DNA from: Phycisphaeraceae bacterium
GTDB taxonomy: Bacteria > Planctomycetota > Phycisphaerae > Phycisphaerales > Phycisphaeraceae
Reading direction: 5' to 3'
DNA: 64,000 nucleotides
Assembly: GCA_028277745.1 (NCBI GenBank)
Contig: JANQFR010000067.1
Coordinates: 1 to 64,000, forward strand
Shown: one piece after another, positions 18,101 to 26,633 of the stretch
How the letters are laid out: every line of letters starts with the position of its first letter
How positions within the stretch are numbered: position 1 is the first letter of the stretch
Program-made: the position numbers and the translations under genes
The notes under the pieces: generated by a model
What the model was told of the DNA's origin: nothing
The model's database searches: none
The model's input: only the letters and a program-made list of their open reading frames with translations

Positions 18101-21100
18101 ATCGTGCGGCGTCCGCGGAGGACCCGGCGGAGGCGCTCATCGCTGAACTCGAGGGCTCGAAGCTGCTGGCGGATATCCCCGAGTTCCGGTCGTACGTTTT
18201 CGAGGGACGCCGCGAAGGCCGATCGGGCATCGATCTGCTCCGTCGTTATGCCGCTGAAGCCAACAAGGAGAAGTGGGGGCCGGTCGTCGACCGGGCGGTG
18301 ACTTCGATCGAGTCACGGCCTAAGACGATCGGAACCGTGCTGACCGTTTCAGCACTACGCAACGAAGATTTGGGCGTGACGCTCGCGAAACTCACGCCGT
18401 ATCACGGCGCCATTGAAGGCATGGACCCCACGGCCCAGACCGAGATCCTCGCGGCGTTGCCTCCGATCGAGGAGGCCGGCCTCGCCGATGCCGATCCCAA
18501 GGTCCGGGCCTTGGCTGAATTGCTCGGCGGGGCGCGTGCCGACACGCTCACCGATCGCGCCCAAAAGATCCTGGACATCCGCGCCTTCGATCCCCACAGC
18601 AATCAGGCCTGGGAAATGAGCCGGGGCCTGCCCACTCTGCTCATGGGCCTCTACCGTGAAGGTCGGGGCGATACCGCCTTTGAACTGTTCGCCCACTGGG
18701 ACGGATTAGTCCTCAAGCAACGACGCAACCAAGGCCACTCCAACGGCCGCAGTTCCGAACGCTTTCTGCGTGAAATCCTCGACAGTTACCGCGACGGTGA
18801 AGAAGACGACTCCCGTCACCTCGCCTGCCTGGCGTTTTTCGTCGATGCCGCTGGACGCTCCGAACCGCGGATCTGGCTCGAATCCTGGGTCTTACACGCG
18901 TCGCAGAACCGGCTCGACAAGTTGCTGGCAAGCGTCGAGCCGATCGCGGGGGAACAAGACGTTCAACCGCGCCGCTATGCGGCGGGGCTCGAACAGCTCG
19001 CTCAGCCGGTTGAATCCCTGCATGCCGCTCCCCTGCTGTACGCGCTCTATGCAGAGGCCGATGACCGACATCAACCCCGAAACTACGCTCAGGGCTTCGA
19101 TCTGTTGGGAGAGCTTCGCGCGAAGGAGGAAGCAACCGATCGAGACACGATGCAGCCTGGCTCGCTTTGGGTCACGGCCGAGGCGGCGCTGCGTCTGGCG
19201 CGATGGAAAGAGGCTGATGACGATCACCCCGCGCTCGCCGAGGACCTGGCGTTTGTCGACCGCTACCTGATTGCCCTGGCCGCCGACCCAAGCCTGCCGG
19301 TGACAACGAGGCTGGGAGTGCTGCGTCAGATCGCATCGGTGTTAAACCGCGACACGCCGCCGGATACCGCTGCCGCCGCGGGCCGACTTATGATTGAGAC
19401 ATTGAACAAGGAGGCCACGCTTGTCAGGGCGCCGGTCGTTGAAGAACTCCTGGAAACGCTCTGGACCGTTGGCCCGGCAGAAGGTCGGCCCACTGATCCG
19501 CAGATCGTCAAGGCCTACCTCGACGTGGTGAGTCGCAAGGCTCGTCCCCACGAAAACGACCTGCTGCGCGTCTCATTGCCTCATCCGTATAACGTCGTCT
19601 CCGGCCGCACGGGACTTGGCGGCCCGAGGGCCTCGCTGATCGTTCTGGAGATGGCGCTGCGGCAGGACCTGCAGGACGCGGTCGAAAAACTGCTGCGTCT
19701 GGAAAATCACCGGCTGGCCACGTGCCCGGCGGCGTGGGCGCTGCTTGCCCAGCACGGCCGAACCGACCTGGCGGCCGAGGCGATCCGTCGTTCGTATGCC
19801 GACGCCCGCCCCGCGAGGGTGTGGGGCATCCTGTACACCCCGGCCATCGCCGAAGCGACGCCTCGGCTGCTCGCGGCGCTCGACCGGGAAGACGATGACG
19901 GCCTGCGATTCCTGGCGGAGGCCGCCTTGGCCAGTCTCGCCGACATCAGCGACGACGAACAAGACCCGCGTTATCTCGAACTCGAGTCCACCTATGCGGG
20001 CCTGCCAAGCCGTTCCGAACGGTTGGCCGAGCTGGCCGAACGTTTTGCGTCGGTTTCGATACGCAACCCCGCGCTGCGCGAGGCGGTTTTGCTGACGCTG
20101 GCGAGCGATGATCAGGCCGCGTCCCTGCTCGAAGCGCCTCTGGCGGAAGCCTGCTCCTCCGTCACGCTCGCGTCGCTGTCGGCGGGCCATGACCATACCG
20201 TCGAGAGCAAGCGGCAACTCGTCTATGCTTCGCTCGTGGGCCCGATGCGTCGTGGCGATCCGGCCCCCGTGATCGCCCAGATCGAAGCGATCAATGACGG
20301 GGCGGGCCTGGGCTCCAACAGCGGCTGGCAACTCCGCAACCAACACCGGCAACTCAAGCGTCTGTTCACCCGCTGCCTCGAATATGATCCGAAGCGTGAC
20401 AACGTGACCTCGGGACCCGAGGACCTCGTCGCCCTGCGGGACGCGTGGGCCATGATGCTTCGGCCCGCCGAGTTCATCCAGCACCCCGATGTCAACCGCC
20501 GTGATCTCGCCATGCTCGTGGTGCTCTACGCCCTCGACCCCGCGGCCGACATGGCGGGCTTTGACACGTGGTGGGACCAGATGCCCTCGCATCTCAACGT
20601 CGGTCAGCCTCATGGAGGCGACGTGCGGTATGTGCTCGGCAAGCTCGTGAAACGACCGTCGATCAGCCCCGAACGCCGCGTGGACACGATCGTGCGCGCG
20701 ATCACGTCAGGAATTTCGATCGATAGCAGCAATGTCCTCGAACGCATGGTTTTCGATGATAAGCTTTTAAACGCGGACGAGTTGGCCGAGCATGGAGAGC
20801 GATTCACCGCGAACTGGGGAGCCCGTGGAAAGATCGGTTTGGCCAGCGCGCTGGCGCGGGGCAAGCAGGCCGCCGCCGAGTCGGCGTGGAACGATGCCAT
20901 TCAGGCCGTCACCGATACGCAAGGCGACAAAAGCTACGAAGCGGACAGGCTGCTGCTGATCGAAAGGTTGGTCAAGCACAAGCAACTCGACCTCGCCGAC
21001 GCACAGCAAAAAGACTGGAAGCCCGCCGACGCCAAGATCGGCGACCGTCTCGAAAAATTGCGTAAAAAACACTTCCCTCCGGCAGAAAAAGGTGATAAAC

Positions 21101-21156
21101 AGGACAGTTCGGCCATGTTCACGCCAAGCGTATCGCTTCCTCAGGAGTCGTCATGA
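12130..21156 (+). CDS. Giant exported TPR-repeat protein (3008 residues)
   Basis: An uninterrupted 9-kb reading frame. A signal peptide occupies residues 1-27 (hydrophobic LVVIGALGSLLVWVA, then a site after SLAQ). The first 1100 or so residues are dense tetratricopeptide repeats, for example QASAWFFKAEIEAATLDFE, DPEVYENLIVIQVEEG and EAYAQQGRESDARRVYWRL. The remainder is still alpha-helical and Ala/Glu/Arg-rich but with less regular repeats, probably degenerate TPR/HEAT-like solenoid. No enzyme domain was seen. It heads an operon with a DUF4175-like membrane coiled coil, MoxR, DUF58 and two VWA proteins. In Bat operons a TPR protein (BatC) has the equivalent place but is far smaller. A periplasmic scaffold or adaptor for the MoxR/VWA complex is inferred. 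Confidence 0.9.
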   Translation: MNLRSLVVIGALGSLLVWVATDSSLAQTSDGEVVGVVSPAELPAKAQRYYDALRRSPQPGLIFERFCDAWLADRSAEDLEGFLRRQSEAGDPADQLILGFYFAREGRNVEAIRVFRETLEHHPGQASAWFFKAEIEAATLDFETALSDLESAAAAGPHDALAADIAELQGRLLVRIGRRDEGLAAWAKLLERRPDDPEVYENLIVIQVEEGLFDPAIETLDRLIERTADPQKKVGRQLWRGDVLQQAGRKNAAITVYEAALDQVGSGGWLERQILSQIEQVYRRDQELDRFAERLAELSSERPGRVELARRRARVLTELGETAESIEQWKALLERVPGDRELRSEFADVLADADRTPEAIDLIEVLLADRPDDGEMRLRLAGLYKKADRDEDAVEQVRAFVDGSDGSLSSVVRAARTLERLELKEPAEALLRQHAERNPVDPGAGKALAELLYRIGQQDEAVAMWRAMAETADGSADLLDAARALSSRGQAQPAQEALLGRVEAFADDPEVLGALAEVSLRSGEPAAATPWLRPWVRAIEDTESLERAVDTAARVARASELDDDLIRELTEATAESRADGETWLLANLHEQRGDTPAADATLEQAGDDSEALIRARVGLLKGRGDYAQAAETLRVLVDRPGGTRSVLLRELIDLYAKDLRIDEALMWVERWKQASPGSISPWLRQASLLEGEGKDKQSTEVLERASRQFPDDVSVASTLAEAYAQQGRESDARRVYWRLYDASESTAGKLSWARKLAELTRYSDRGEDLIHQFEQRRDQDRNNIEPYLALAEVYRVLNRYEERRASLMEAARVQPENLELLLTIARTEQQAGDLEQAAATLRRAMPLDQNGRVRQQLASLHVYLGQPDRAMALLNDPESGSLTPEEAMRFADALMAQDDWESAAAFLTPRVEAEPDDYRLAYLYGVALNESLQTETATSVFLSVLDINQERPSTGAAPQDPFAAYTQMLQRMMPADAMALIRQQWASHRAASYRRRGMHTMYSGGSGVPQVVTLPVSYTDAHSLAIAHLRLIAEDSDEAYRDELTAAMQGRGVRLAHVLMDMTSNPHGGVELTPDIVEKHRDEPAVLALGIMMAGWGRDQLDPELLEHGIEQFAEEWPELALMASLGLLGQADDAQAAEMWPGIEQQLDRIDEPTELMIPALASYTGAMPQQGQSVTLSDEQRRVLTAKLRQWYLAMDANSQYRPWLMQSIISSMLESEDWAALGQFIAAETRRHRERNAGRATGRQAAQMRMMMRQRQGVIQELNFPPDSLASIPGELTGVLGGQRNMYGMTFTVDHEALLGELPQDAPPLLRALIAGAAEDGDTLTAELDAILTGPQPTLDAFLARAAWEGREGSPAEAAKRLIRASYLPMSRADRRVVDGATVAYALASDDDLSDEIKSSAQRAALRLRQSAVTYEDRSAVVEALEDLGLEEEAERMEERLASAPSSQTSMVRGFVQTRSLSGTDRIRDLLAEGRREDAVKLAHREVQTLAQNMMGGNVWMLQNSDARNLLNMVRSRDMVDEVIAEADPGSQARGQRRVMFGVVLEVLDQTDRAAEVYRASLADRPDAGAASQLFMIELKRDDPAAAAAVLSALPSRMMASIGNQLVQQFHYRANNDPLFVLSLAEAAALWIEASDDPESLPANWTTNLWHWLTNNQHYSGRSLPHLYNAKARANDDAKSKPIFDVDLQQKRLVAHDRLAGALLRIPSVAPDAAARLALSAELRGQPLEEYIGHIETALQHKPSRGGVHTISYSYSRQYQPDVLPLRSAAEALALYAARHGQPDRVEAVAQTLRSQRRKSEAERLEAIHALHAAPPETFLAAVETWIRLNRRPPGSASPAMRPVIDAWIDDGRPEIALEPVLLEVVKRDQHGSNDLIISMMRYASELAERDGSSAASECLERFATVYIGPADKRVELINKHFSNQGWRPNSLNGKMQLYTQSLAQAFENPRLVWAALDQLAPFAASTQATHNVNYNHRVYEVFDNMLDRAASAEDPAEALIAELEGSKLLADIPEFRSYVFEGRREGRSGIDLLRRYAAEANKEKWGPVVDRAVTSIESRPKTIGTVLTVSALRNEDLGVTLAKLTPYHGAIEGMDPTAQTEILAALPPIEEAGLADADPKVRALAELLGGARADTLTDRAQKILDIRAFDPHSNQAWEMSRGLPTLLMGLYREGRGDTAFELFAHWDGLVLKQRRNQGHSNGRSSERFLREILDSYRDGEEDDSRHLACLAFFVDAAGRSEPRIWLESWVLHASQNRLDKLLASVEPIAGEQDVQPRRYAAGLEQLAQPVESLHAAPLLYALYAEADDRHQPRNYAQGFDLLGELRAKEEATDRDTMQPGSLWVTAEAALRLARWKEADDDHPALAEDLAFVDRYLIALAADPSLPVTTRLGVLRQIASVLNRDTPPDTAAAAGRLMIETLNKEATLVRAPVVEELLETLWTVGPAEGRPTDPQIVKAYLDVVSRKARPHENDLLRVSLPHPYNVVSGRTGLGGPRASLIVLEMALRQDLQDAVEKLLRLENHRLATCPAAWALLAQHGRTDLAAEAIRRSYADARPARVWGILYTPAIAEATPRLLAALDREDDDGLRFLAEAALASLADISDDEQDPRYLELESTYAGLPSRSERLAELAERFASVSIRNPALREAVLLTLASDDQAASLLEAPLAEACSSVTLASLSAGHDHTVESKRQLVYASLVGPMRRGDPAPVIAQIEAINDGAGLGSNSGWQLRNQHRQLKRLFTRCLEYDPKRDNVTSGPEDLVALRDAWAMMLRPAEFIQHPDVNRRDLAMLVVLYALDPAADMAGFDTWWDQMPSHLNVGQPHGGDVRYVLGKLVKRPSISPERRVDTIVRAITSGISIDSSNVLERMVFDDKLLNADELAEHGERFTANWGARGKIGLASALARGKQAAAESAWNDAIQAVTDTQGDKSYEADRLLLIERLVKHKQLDLADAQQKDWKPADAKIGDRLEKLRKKHFPPAEKGDKQDSSAMFTPSVSLPQESS

Positions 21157-22783
21157 CCAAACCGACTTCCCCCCCAGACCCGGCCCCGCTCTCAGGCGCC
21201 AACCCGGAGCCTTCGCCGATCGATCACGCCGTGCATGACGCCTGTCGTCATCTCAATCGCGGCGTTGTGCGCCACATGACGTGTTGGTCGGCATTGATCG
21301 GCGGCGGGACGGCGATGGCGCTGGGGCTGATGTACGCGGTGCAGGGGCTCCGTGTGCCGCTGTGGATTTATGGCGTCTCGGCGTTGGCGGCGGCGATCGT
21401 CTTCCTGGTCGGGTGCTGGCGGCGGTGGTCCAATCACCAGGAAGCGGCGGGCCGATTGGACGAACGATTTCGCCTGGCCGACGGCGTCAACGCCGCTCGG
21501 ACGTTTGGGGCCGAACGCCGCGAGGGTGGGTTCTACGCATTACAGAAGCAATGGGCCGAGCGAGCGGTTTCCAAGGTTCAACCCGAAGCCTTGCGGCCGC
21601 GTCTGTCTCGACGGTTAGCCGCCGCGGCGCTGGTGTTGCCGCTGTTAGCGGTCCTGCTGGGGTTCCGCCCGCCCTCTGACGCCATCCTCGAAGCTGAACG
21701 CCAAGCCGCGGCCACCCTTCAACTCGGCCAGGAGCTTAACCATGGGATCCGCGAGGAGGTCAAGCGTCACCTCGACGAAGCGGAAGAGTTGGAAAGAGAA
21801 CTGCTCGATCCCGAATCGCTCAAGGAACTCGCCGAGAGGCTCGAAACTTCTGAACAACGAGCCGACCTCATGCGCCAGTACGCCGAGATGGAGCAGGAGT
21901 TGGCCGAGCGGTCCCTGGCTTTGCAGCAGAAGCGTGCAGAGCGTCTCATGGACGAAGCGGCTTCTCGGTTGTCGGAAAACGCATCGTCGATGGCGTTGGC
22001 CGAGGCGCTGCGGCAGAAGCGCTATGACGATGCGGCCGCGCTACTCAAGAAAAAGCAGCCTGACCCCAAGGCCGATGCCAAGACACAACGGGCCCAGCTC
22101 GAGAAACTCAAGGCGGCCGCTTCCCACCTCGGGCAAGCCGCGAAGAGTTTCAAAGCCTCGGCCGGTTCTTCCGGAGCCAATCCCAGCGCCCGCGATCTGG
22201 CCGATGAGATGGCAACCCTCTCCGAACAACTCGACGCCGCGGCTCGGGATTATGACAACGCTCTCAAGAAAGCGCTGGATGAAGCCAATAAAAACGACAA
22301 GCTCGACGACGCGACCAAAAAGAAGCTCTCGGATTGCCAGGGACAGTGCAACGCCTCGAATCGCGAGTTGCAAAAGAAACTCCAACAACTCAGCGCTTTT
22401 CGCAAAGCCAGTCTCCGGCTGAACCAGATGCGGCGCACCCTCTCACAATGCCAAGGCGCGTGCGCCGGGCAGTGTCAGAGCCCCTTCGCCCAAAAAAAAG
22501 CGGGCGCGGGTTCGGTTGACTCTCTTAACAATCAATTCACTCCGGAAGACGGCCAGCTCGACGCGATCACCGGCGTCAAGAGCGCCGGGCCGTCTCAGAC
22601 GACCATCGAAGAAGCCTCTTCCGGCGCCGGAGTCTCCGGCCGGCGCGGCGCCGCGCCCGCTGCCGAGCACGCCCGGCAACTGGAGTCCTTCGTCGATCGC
22701 CCGGACGTGCCCGAGTCGCTCAAAGAAGGCGTCAAGACCTACTTTGAATCTTTGCCCCAGACCCCTGAGGAAACGCTGGCTCC

Positions 22784-22787
<4 letters not shown>
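21153..22787 (+). CDS. Membrane-anchored coiled-coil protein (DUF4175-like)
   Basis: A 544-residue protein overlapping the TPR gene by four bases. Two adjacent transmembrane helices lie at about residues 45-88 and a third at 151-169, followed by a long charged coiled coil (residues 180-400) rich in Glu, Lys and Arg. Two cysteine clusters stand out in this otherwise Cys-poor protein: CQGQC near residue 391, and CQGACAGQC near residue 430. The C-terminal 100 residues are Ser/Gly/Ala-rich. The layout resembles DUF4175-type proteins found beside MoxR/DUF58 genes in other bacteria, but the match is structural, not certain. It probably bridges the membrane between the cytoplasmic MoxR and the exported TPR protein. 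Confidence 0.7.
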
Positions 22788-23802
<1,015 letters not shown>

Positions 23803-23806
<4 letters not shown>

Positions 23807-24681
23807 TCCGAGGCATGCACCTGACGGACCCCGCATTCATTCAACGGCTGGAGTCCTTGGCGTTGCTCGCGCAGCGCGTGCTTGGCGGCAAGCTGCAGGC
23901 CAACCGTCGCACAACCCGCAAAGGCACGGGCGTGAGTTTTGCCGACTACGCTGAATACCACCCGGGCGACGACCACCGCGCGATCGATTGGCGAGTGTAC
24001 GGCCGGATGGAGCATCTGGTGATCAAGCTCTTCGAGCTTGAGGAAGACATGACGCTCGTGATCCTGTTGGACACCAGCGTTTCGATGCAAGCCAAGCTGT
24101 TCTACGCCAAACAACTCGCCGCGGCGCTGGGGTTCCTGGCTCTGCGCGGGCTGGACCGCGTCGCGGTCTACGCGTTGTCGTCGACGATCACGCCCGTTTT
24201 GGAAACCTCGCACGGCCGAGCGAAGGTCATGCCGCTTCTGCGCTCCCTTGAAAGCATCGAGGCCGCGGGCAAGGCCAGCGATCTTGAATCGGGCTGTCGG
24301 ACGCTTGTCGCTCGACATCGACGCCGGATGATGGTTGTGCCGATTTCGGATTTCTTCTTTCCCAGCGGTTTCGACGCTGCGCTGTCTCTGCTGCGTTACT
24401 ACCGCCACGAAGTATTCTGTCTGCAACTGCAAAACGAAACCGATCGCGGGTACGCCCCGCGGGGCGACGCGGAGTTGGTCTGCGTTGAGACCGGGCGAAC
24501 ACGCCGGGTCACCGTGGGGCCGGCCGAGGCGGCCGCATACGCCCGGGCGGTCGAAGACTGGAACGAATCGCTGTCCCACAGCTGCCGGCGGCGTGGGGTG
24601 GGTCTAGTGAGCACCACCAGCGACGTGTCATTCGACGAAGTCGTGCAACGTCTGCTCCGCCGCGGGGGACTCGTCGCGTGA
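23803..24681 (+). CDS. DUF58 protein
   Basis: A 292-residue DUF58 protein with the family signature GTGVSFADYAEYHPGDD followed by IDWRVYGR. An embedded VWA-like metal site DTSVS (Asp90, Ser92, Ser94) is present. DUF58 proteins are near-constant partners of MoxR and are thought to link it to VWA effectors. The GTG at 23803 overlaps the moxR stop; an ATG at 23815 (residue 5) is a reasonable alternative. No signal peptide or transmembrane helix is seen. Confidence 0.92.
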
Positions 24682-26630
24682 CTTTTTTAAGCCCGGGTTT
24701 TCTTTGGGGGCTGCTGCTGATCGCGCCGCTTGTCGGGGTCTACCTGCTCAAGGTTCGCCCGCGTCGACAGGAAGTCACCGCGATCTTCCTGTGGGACACG
24801 GTGCTGACGCAACGCAAAGCCAATGCGTTGTTGCAGCGGCTGCGTGACGTATTGAGCCTGCTGCTGCTGACCCTGGCGGCGCTCATGTTGGTCTTCGCGG
24901 CGGGACGGCCTCGATTCGACGAGGGGGATACGCGAGATGTGCTGCTGCTGATCGATCGATCCGTGAGCATGTCAGCCGACTTTCGCGACGACCGGCCCGG
25001 TTACTCGCGTTTCGATGCGGCGATCGACCGGGCCGAATCGCTGTTGCGTTCGCTTGGCGGACAAAGACGCGCGGCGATCGCCACGGTCGATGACCGGCTC
25101 GACTACGCCGTGCTGCTGACCGACGAGCCGCGTCGATTACGCGAAGCCCTGCGTGAGATCACCCCCGGACAGCTTCCCAGCGACGATGCGGCGCTGATGA
25201 GCATCAGGCAACTTGCTGGCTTGAGCGACGAGCTTCGCATCATATTGCTGACCGACGGCGTGGGCGTCGATCTCGAATCGCCCGTCGATACGGCCGAACT
25301 ACACATCGGCGAACACGATAACGAACACGATGGTGAAAACGACAACGCCTCGGCTCCGATCGGGATCGAGACCGTACGCATCGATGAGAAAAGCGGCGTT
25401 ATCCCGGAAAACATCGGGTTCATCGCCGCGGACATGGTCGCTGCGAATAACGGTCAGACCATGACGCTGATGTTCAGCATCGCCTCCAGCTTTCCCGACA
25501 CGGTGCGGGGCGAGGCGGTTCTTACGGCTGTCGGTTCCGATCCTGACAGGAACGCCGATGACTCCGACGGCATCGTGATTCGAGTGATCCCACTTGAAAT
25601 CGTACCCGGCGTGAATCCGCCGCAGATTTACGGCATCGACGCCGAGGCGGGACGTTACACTTTGCGCCTGGAGACGCTGGACGAAAACGGCGAAGCACGT
25701 CCCGACGCGCTTGCGCTCGATAATACGGCCTATCTCAGCGCGCCCGAGCCACGGCCGCTGCGTGTCGCGGTGGACGCGGCCGATCGCTACTTCTTCGAGA
25801 CGGCGGTGCTGGCGTTCGCCCGGAGCGGGAGGCTCATGGACCTGATCCCGGCGGGCGAGTCAGCCGAGCTTGCGATTTTCCGGGGCTCGGTGAGTCATCA
25901 CGGATCGGATTCGGCCGGCCCGCCGCTGCGGGTGGTCTTCGCGCCTGACGCGCCAGGCGATGGAGTGGCCTCGGTGGGTGAGCCGCTGGACGTGTCCTTG
26001 CCGCGGGTGCTGCTGCCGGACCATCCGATGCTGCGGTTCATCCCGGCGGAATCGCTCCGCTTCGACGGTGCGCGGCAAGTCGAGGCGGAAGCGGGGTCGG
26101 CGGTGTTGGTCGCCGATGTGTCGGGCGTTCCTCTGATCTGGCAGATGCGCGACCCCGACACTGGCGCCGTGACCCTGCTGGTCAACCTCGACCCGGTCGC
26201 AGCGGACTTCGTGCTCAGCCCGTACTTCCCCGTCTTGGTGTACGCGACGGCAACGCACCTGGGCGGACGCACTACTGAGGCTCGCTCCACGTTCGCCACC
26301 GGAAGCCACGTTCAGGTCCCTGGGTTGAGGCCCGGCGAGCGAGCCGAGATCCGTTTCGCCGACCAGACCCGGGCTACGACCGACAGCACGCAACCTGTCC
26401 GACTGCCGCAAGCCGGTTTCCACATCGCGCAAACCCCTGGCGACGCTTACGACCTACCGGCCTCGGTATTGCACCCGACCGAGTCGCTGCTCGAACCCGT
26501 CACTGCAGCAGCCACCGATTCCGAGGTCGAACTCCCCGGCGGTTATCCGCCCTGGATGTGGCTCACAGCGATCGCGCTGCTCGTCATCTCAGCCGAGGAA
26601 ATGCTCTACCACCGGCGGAAGGTGGGCTGA
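24678..26630 (+). CDS. BatA-like VWA membrane protein
   Basis: A 650-residue protein. The BatA N-terminal domain is recognisable: FLSPGFLWGLLLIAPLVGVYLL forms a membrane helix, then RPRRQEVTAIFLWDTV, then a second helix near residues 57-75. The VWA domain follows with the metal-site motif DRSVS (Asp93, Ser95, Ser97). The middle part is beta-rich and the C-terminus has a final helix (WMWLTAIALLVIS) and a basic tail. A His/Asp/Glu/Asn stretch near residues 212-225 (EHDNEHDGENDN) is low-complexity and may bind metal. A GTG start at 24678 overlaps the DUF58 stop. It should sit in the inner membrane with the VWA domain available to MoxR or periplasmic clients. Confidence 0.88.
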   Translation: MTFLSPGFLWGLLLIAPLVGVYLLKVRPRRQEVTAIFLWDTVLTQRKANALLQRLRDVLSLLLLTLAALMLVFAAGRPRFDEGDTRDVLLLIDRSVSMSADFRDDRPGYSRFDAAIDRAESLLRSLGGQRRAAIATVDDRLDYAVLLTDEPRRLREALREITPGQLPSDDAALMSIRQLAGLSDELRIILLTDGVGVDLESPVDTAELHIGEHDNEHDGENDNASAPIGIETVRIDEKSGVIPENIGFIAADMVAANNGQTMTLMFSIASSFPDTVRGEAVLTAVGSDPDRNADDSDGIVIRVIPLEIVPGVNPPQIYGIDAEAGRYTLRLETLDENGEARPDALALDNTAYLSAPEPRPLRVAVDAADRYFFETAVLAFARSGRLMDLIPAGESAELAIFRGSVSHHGSDSAGPPLRVVFAPDAPGDGVASVGEPLDVSLPRVLLPDHPMLRFIPAESLRFDGARQVEAEAGSAVLVADVSGVPLIWQMRDPDTGAVTLLVNLDPVAADFVLSPYFPVLVYATATHLGGRTTEARSTFATGSHVQVPGLRPGERAEIRFADQTRATTDSTQPVRLPQAGFHIAQTPGDAYDLPASVLHPTESLLEPVTAAATDSEVELPGGYPPWMWLTAIALLVISAEEMLYHRRKVG

Positions 26631-26633
26631 AGC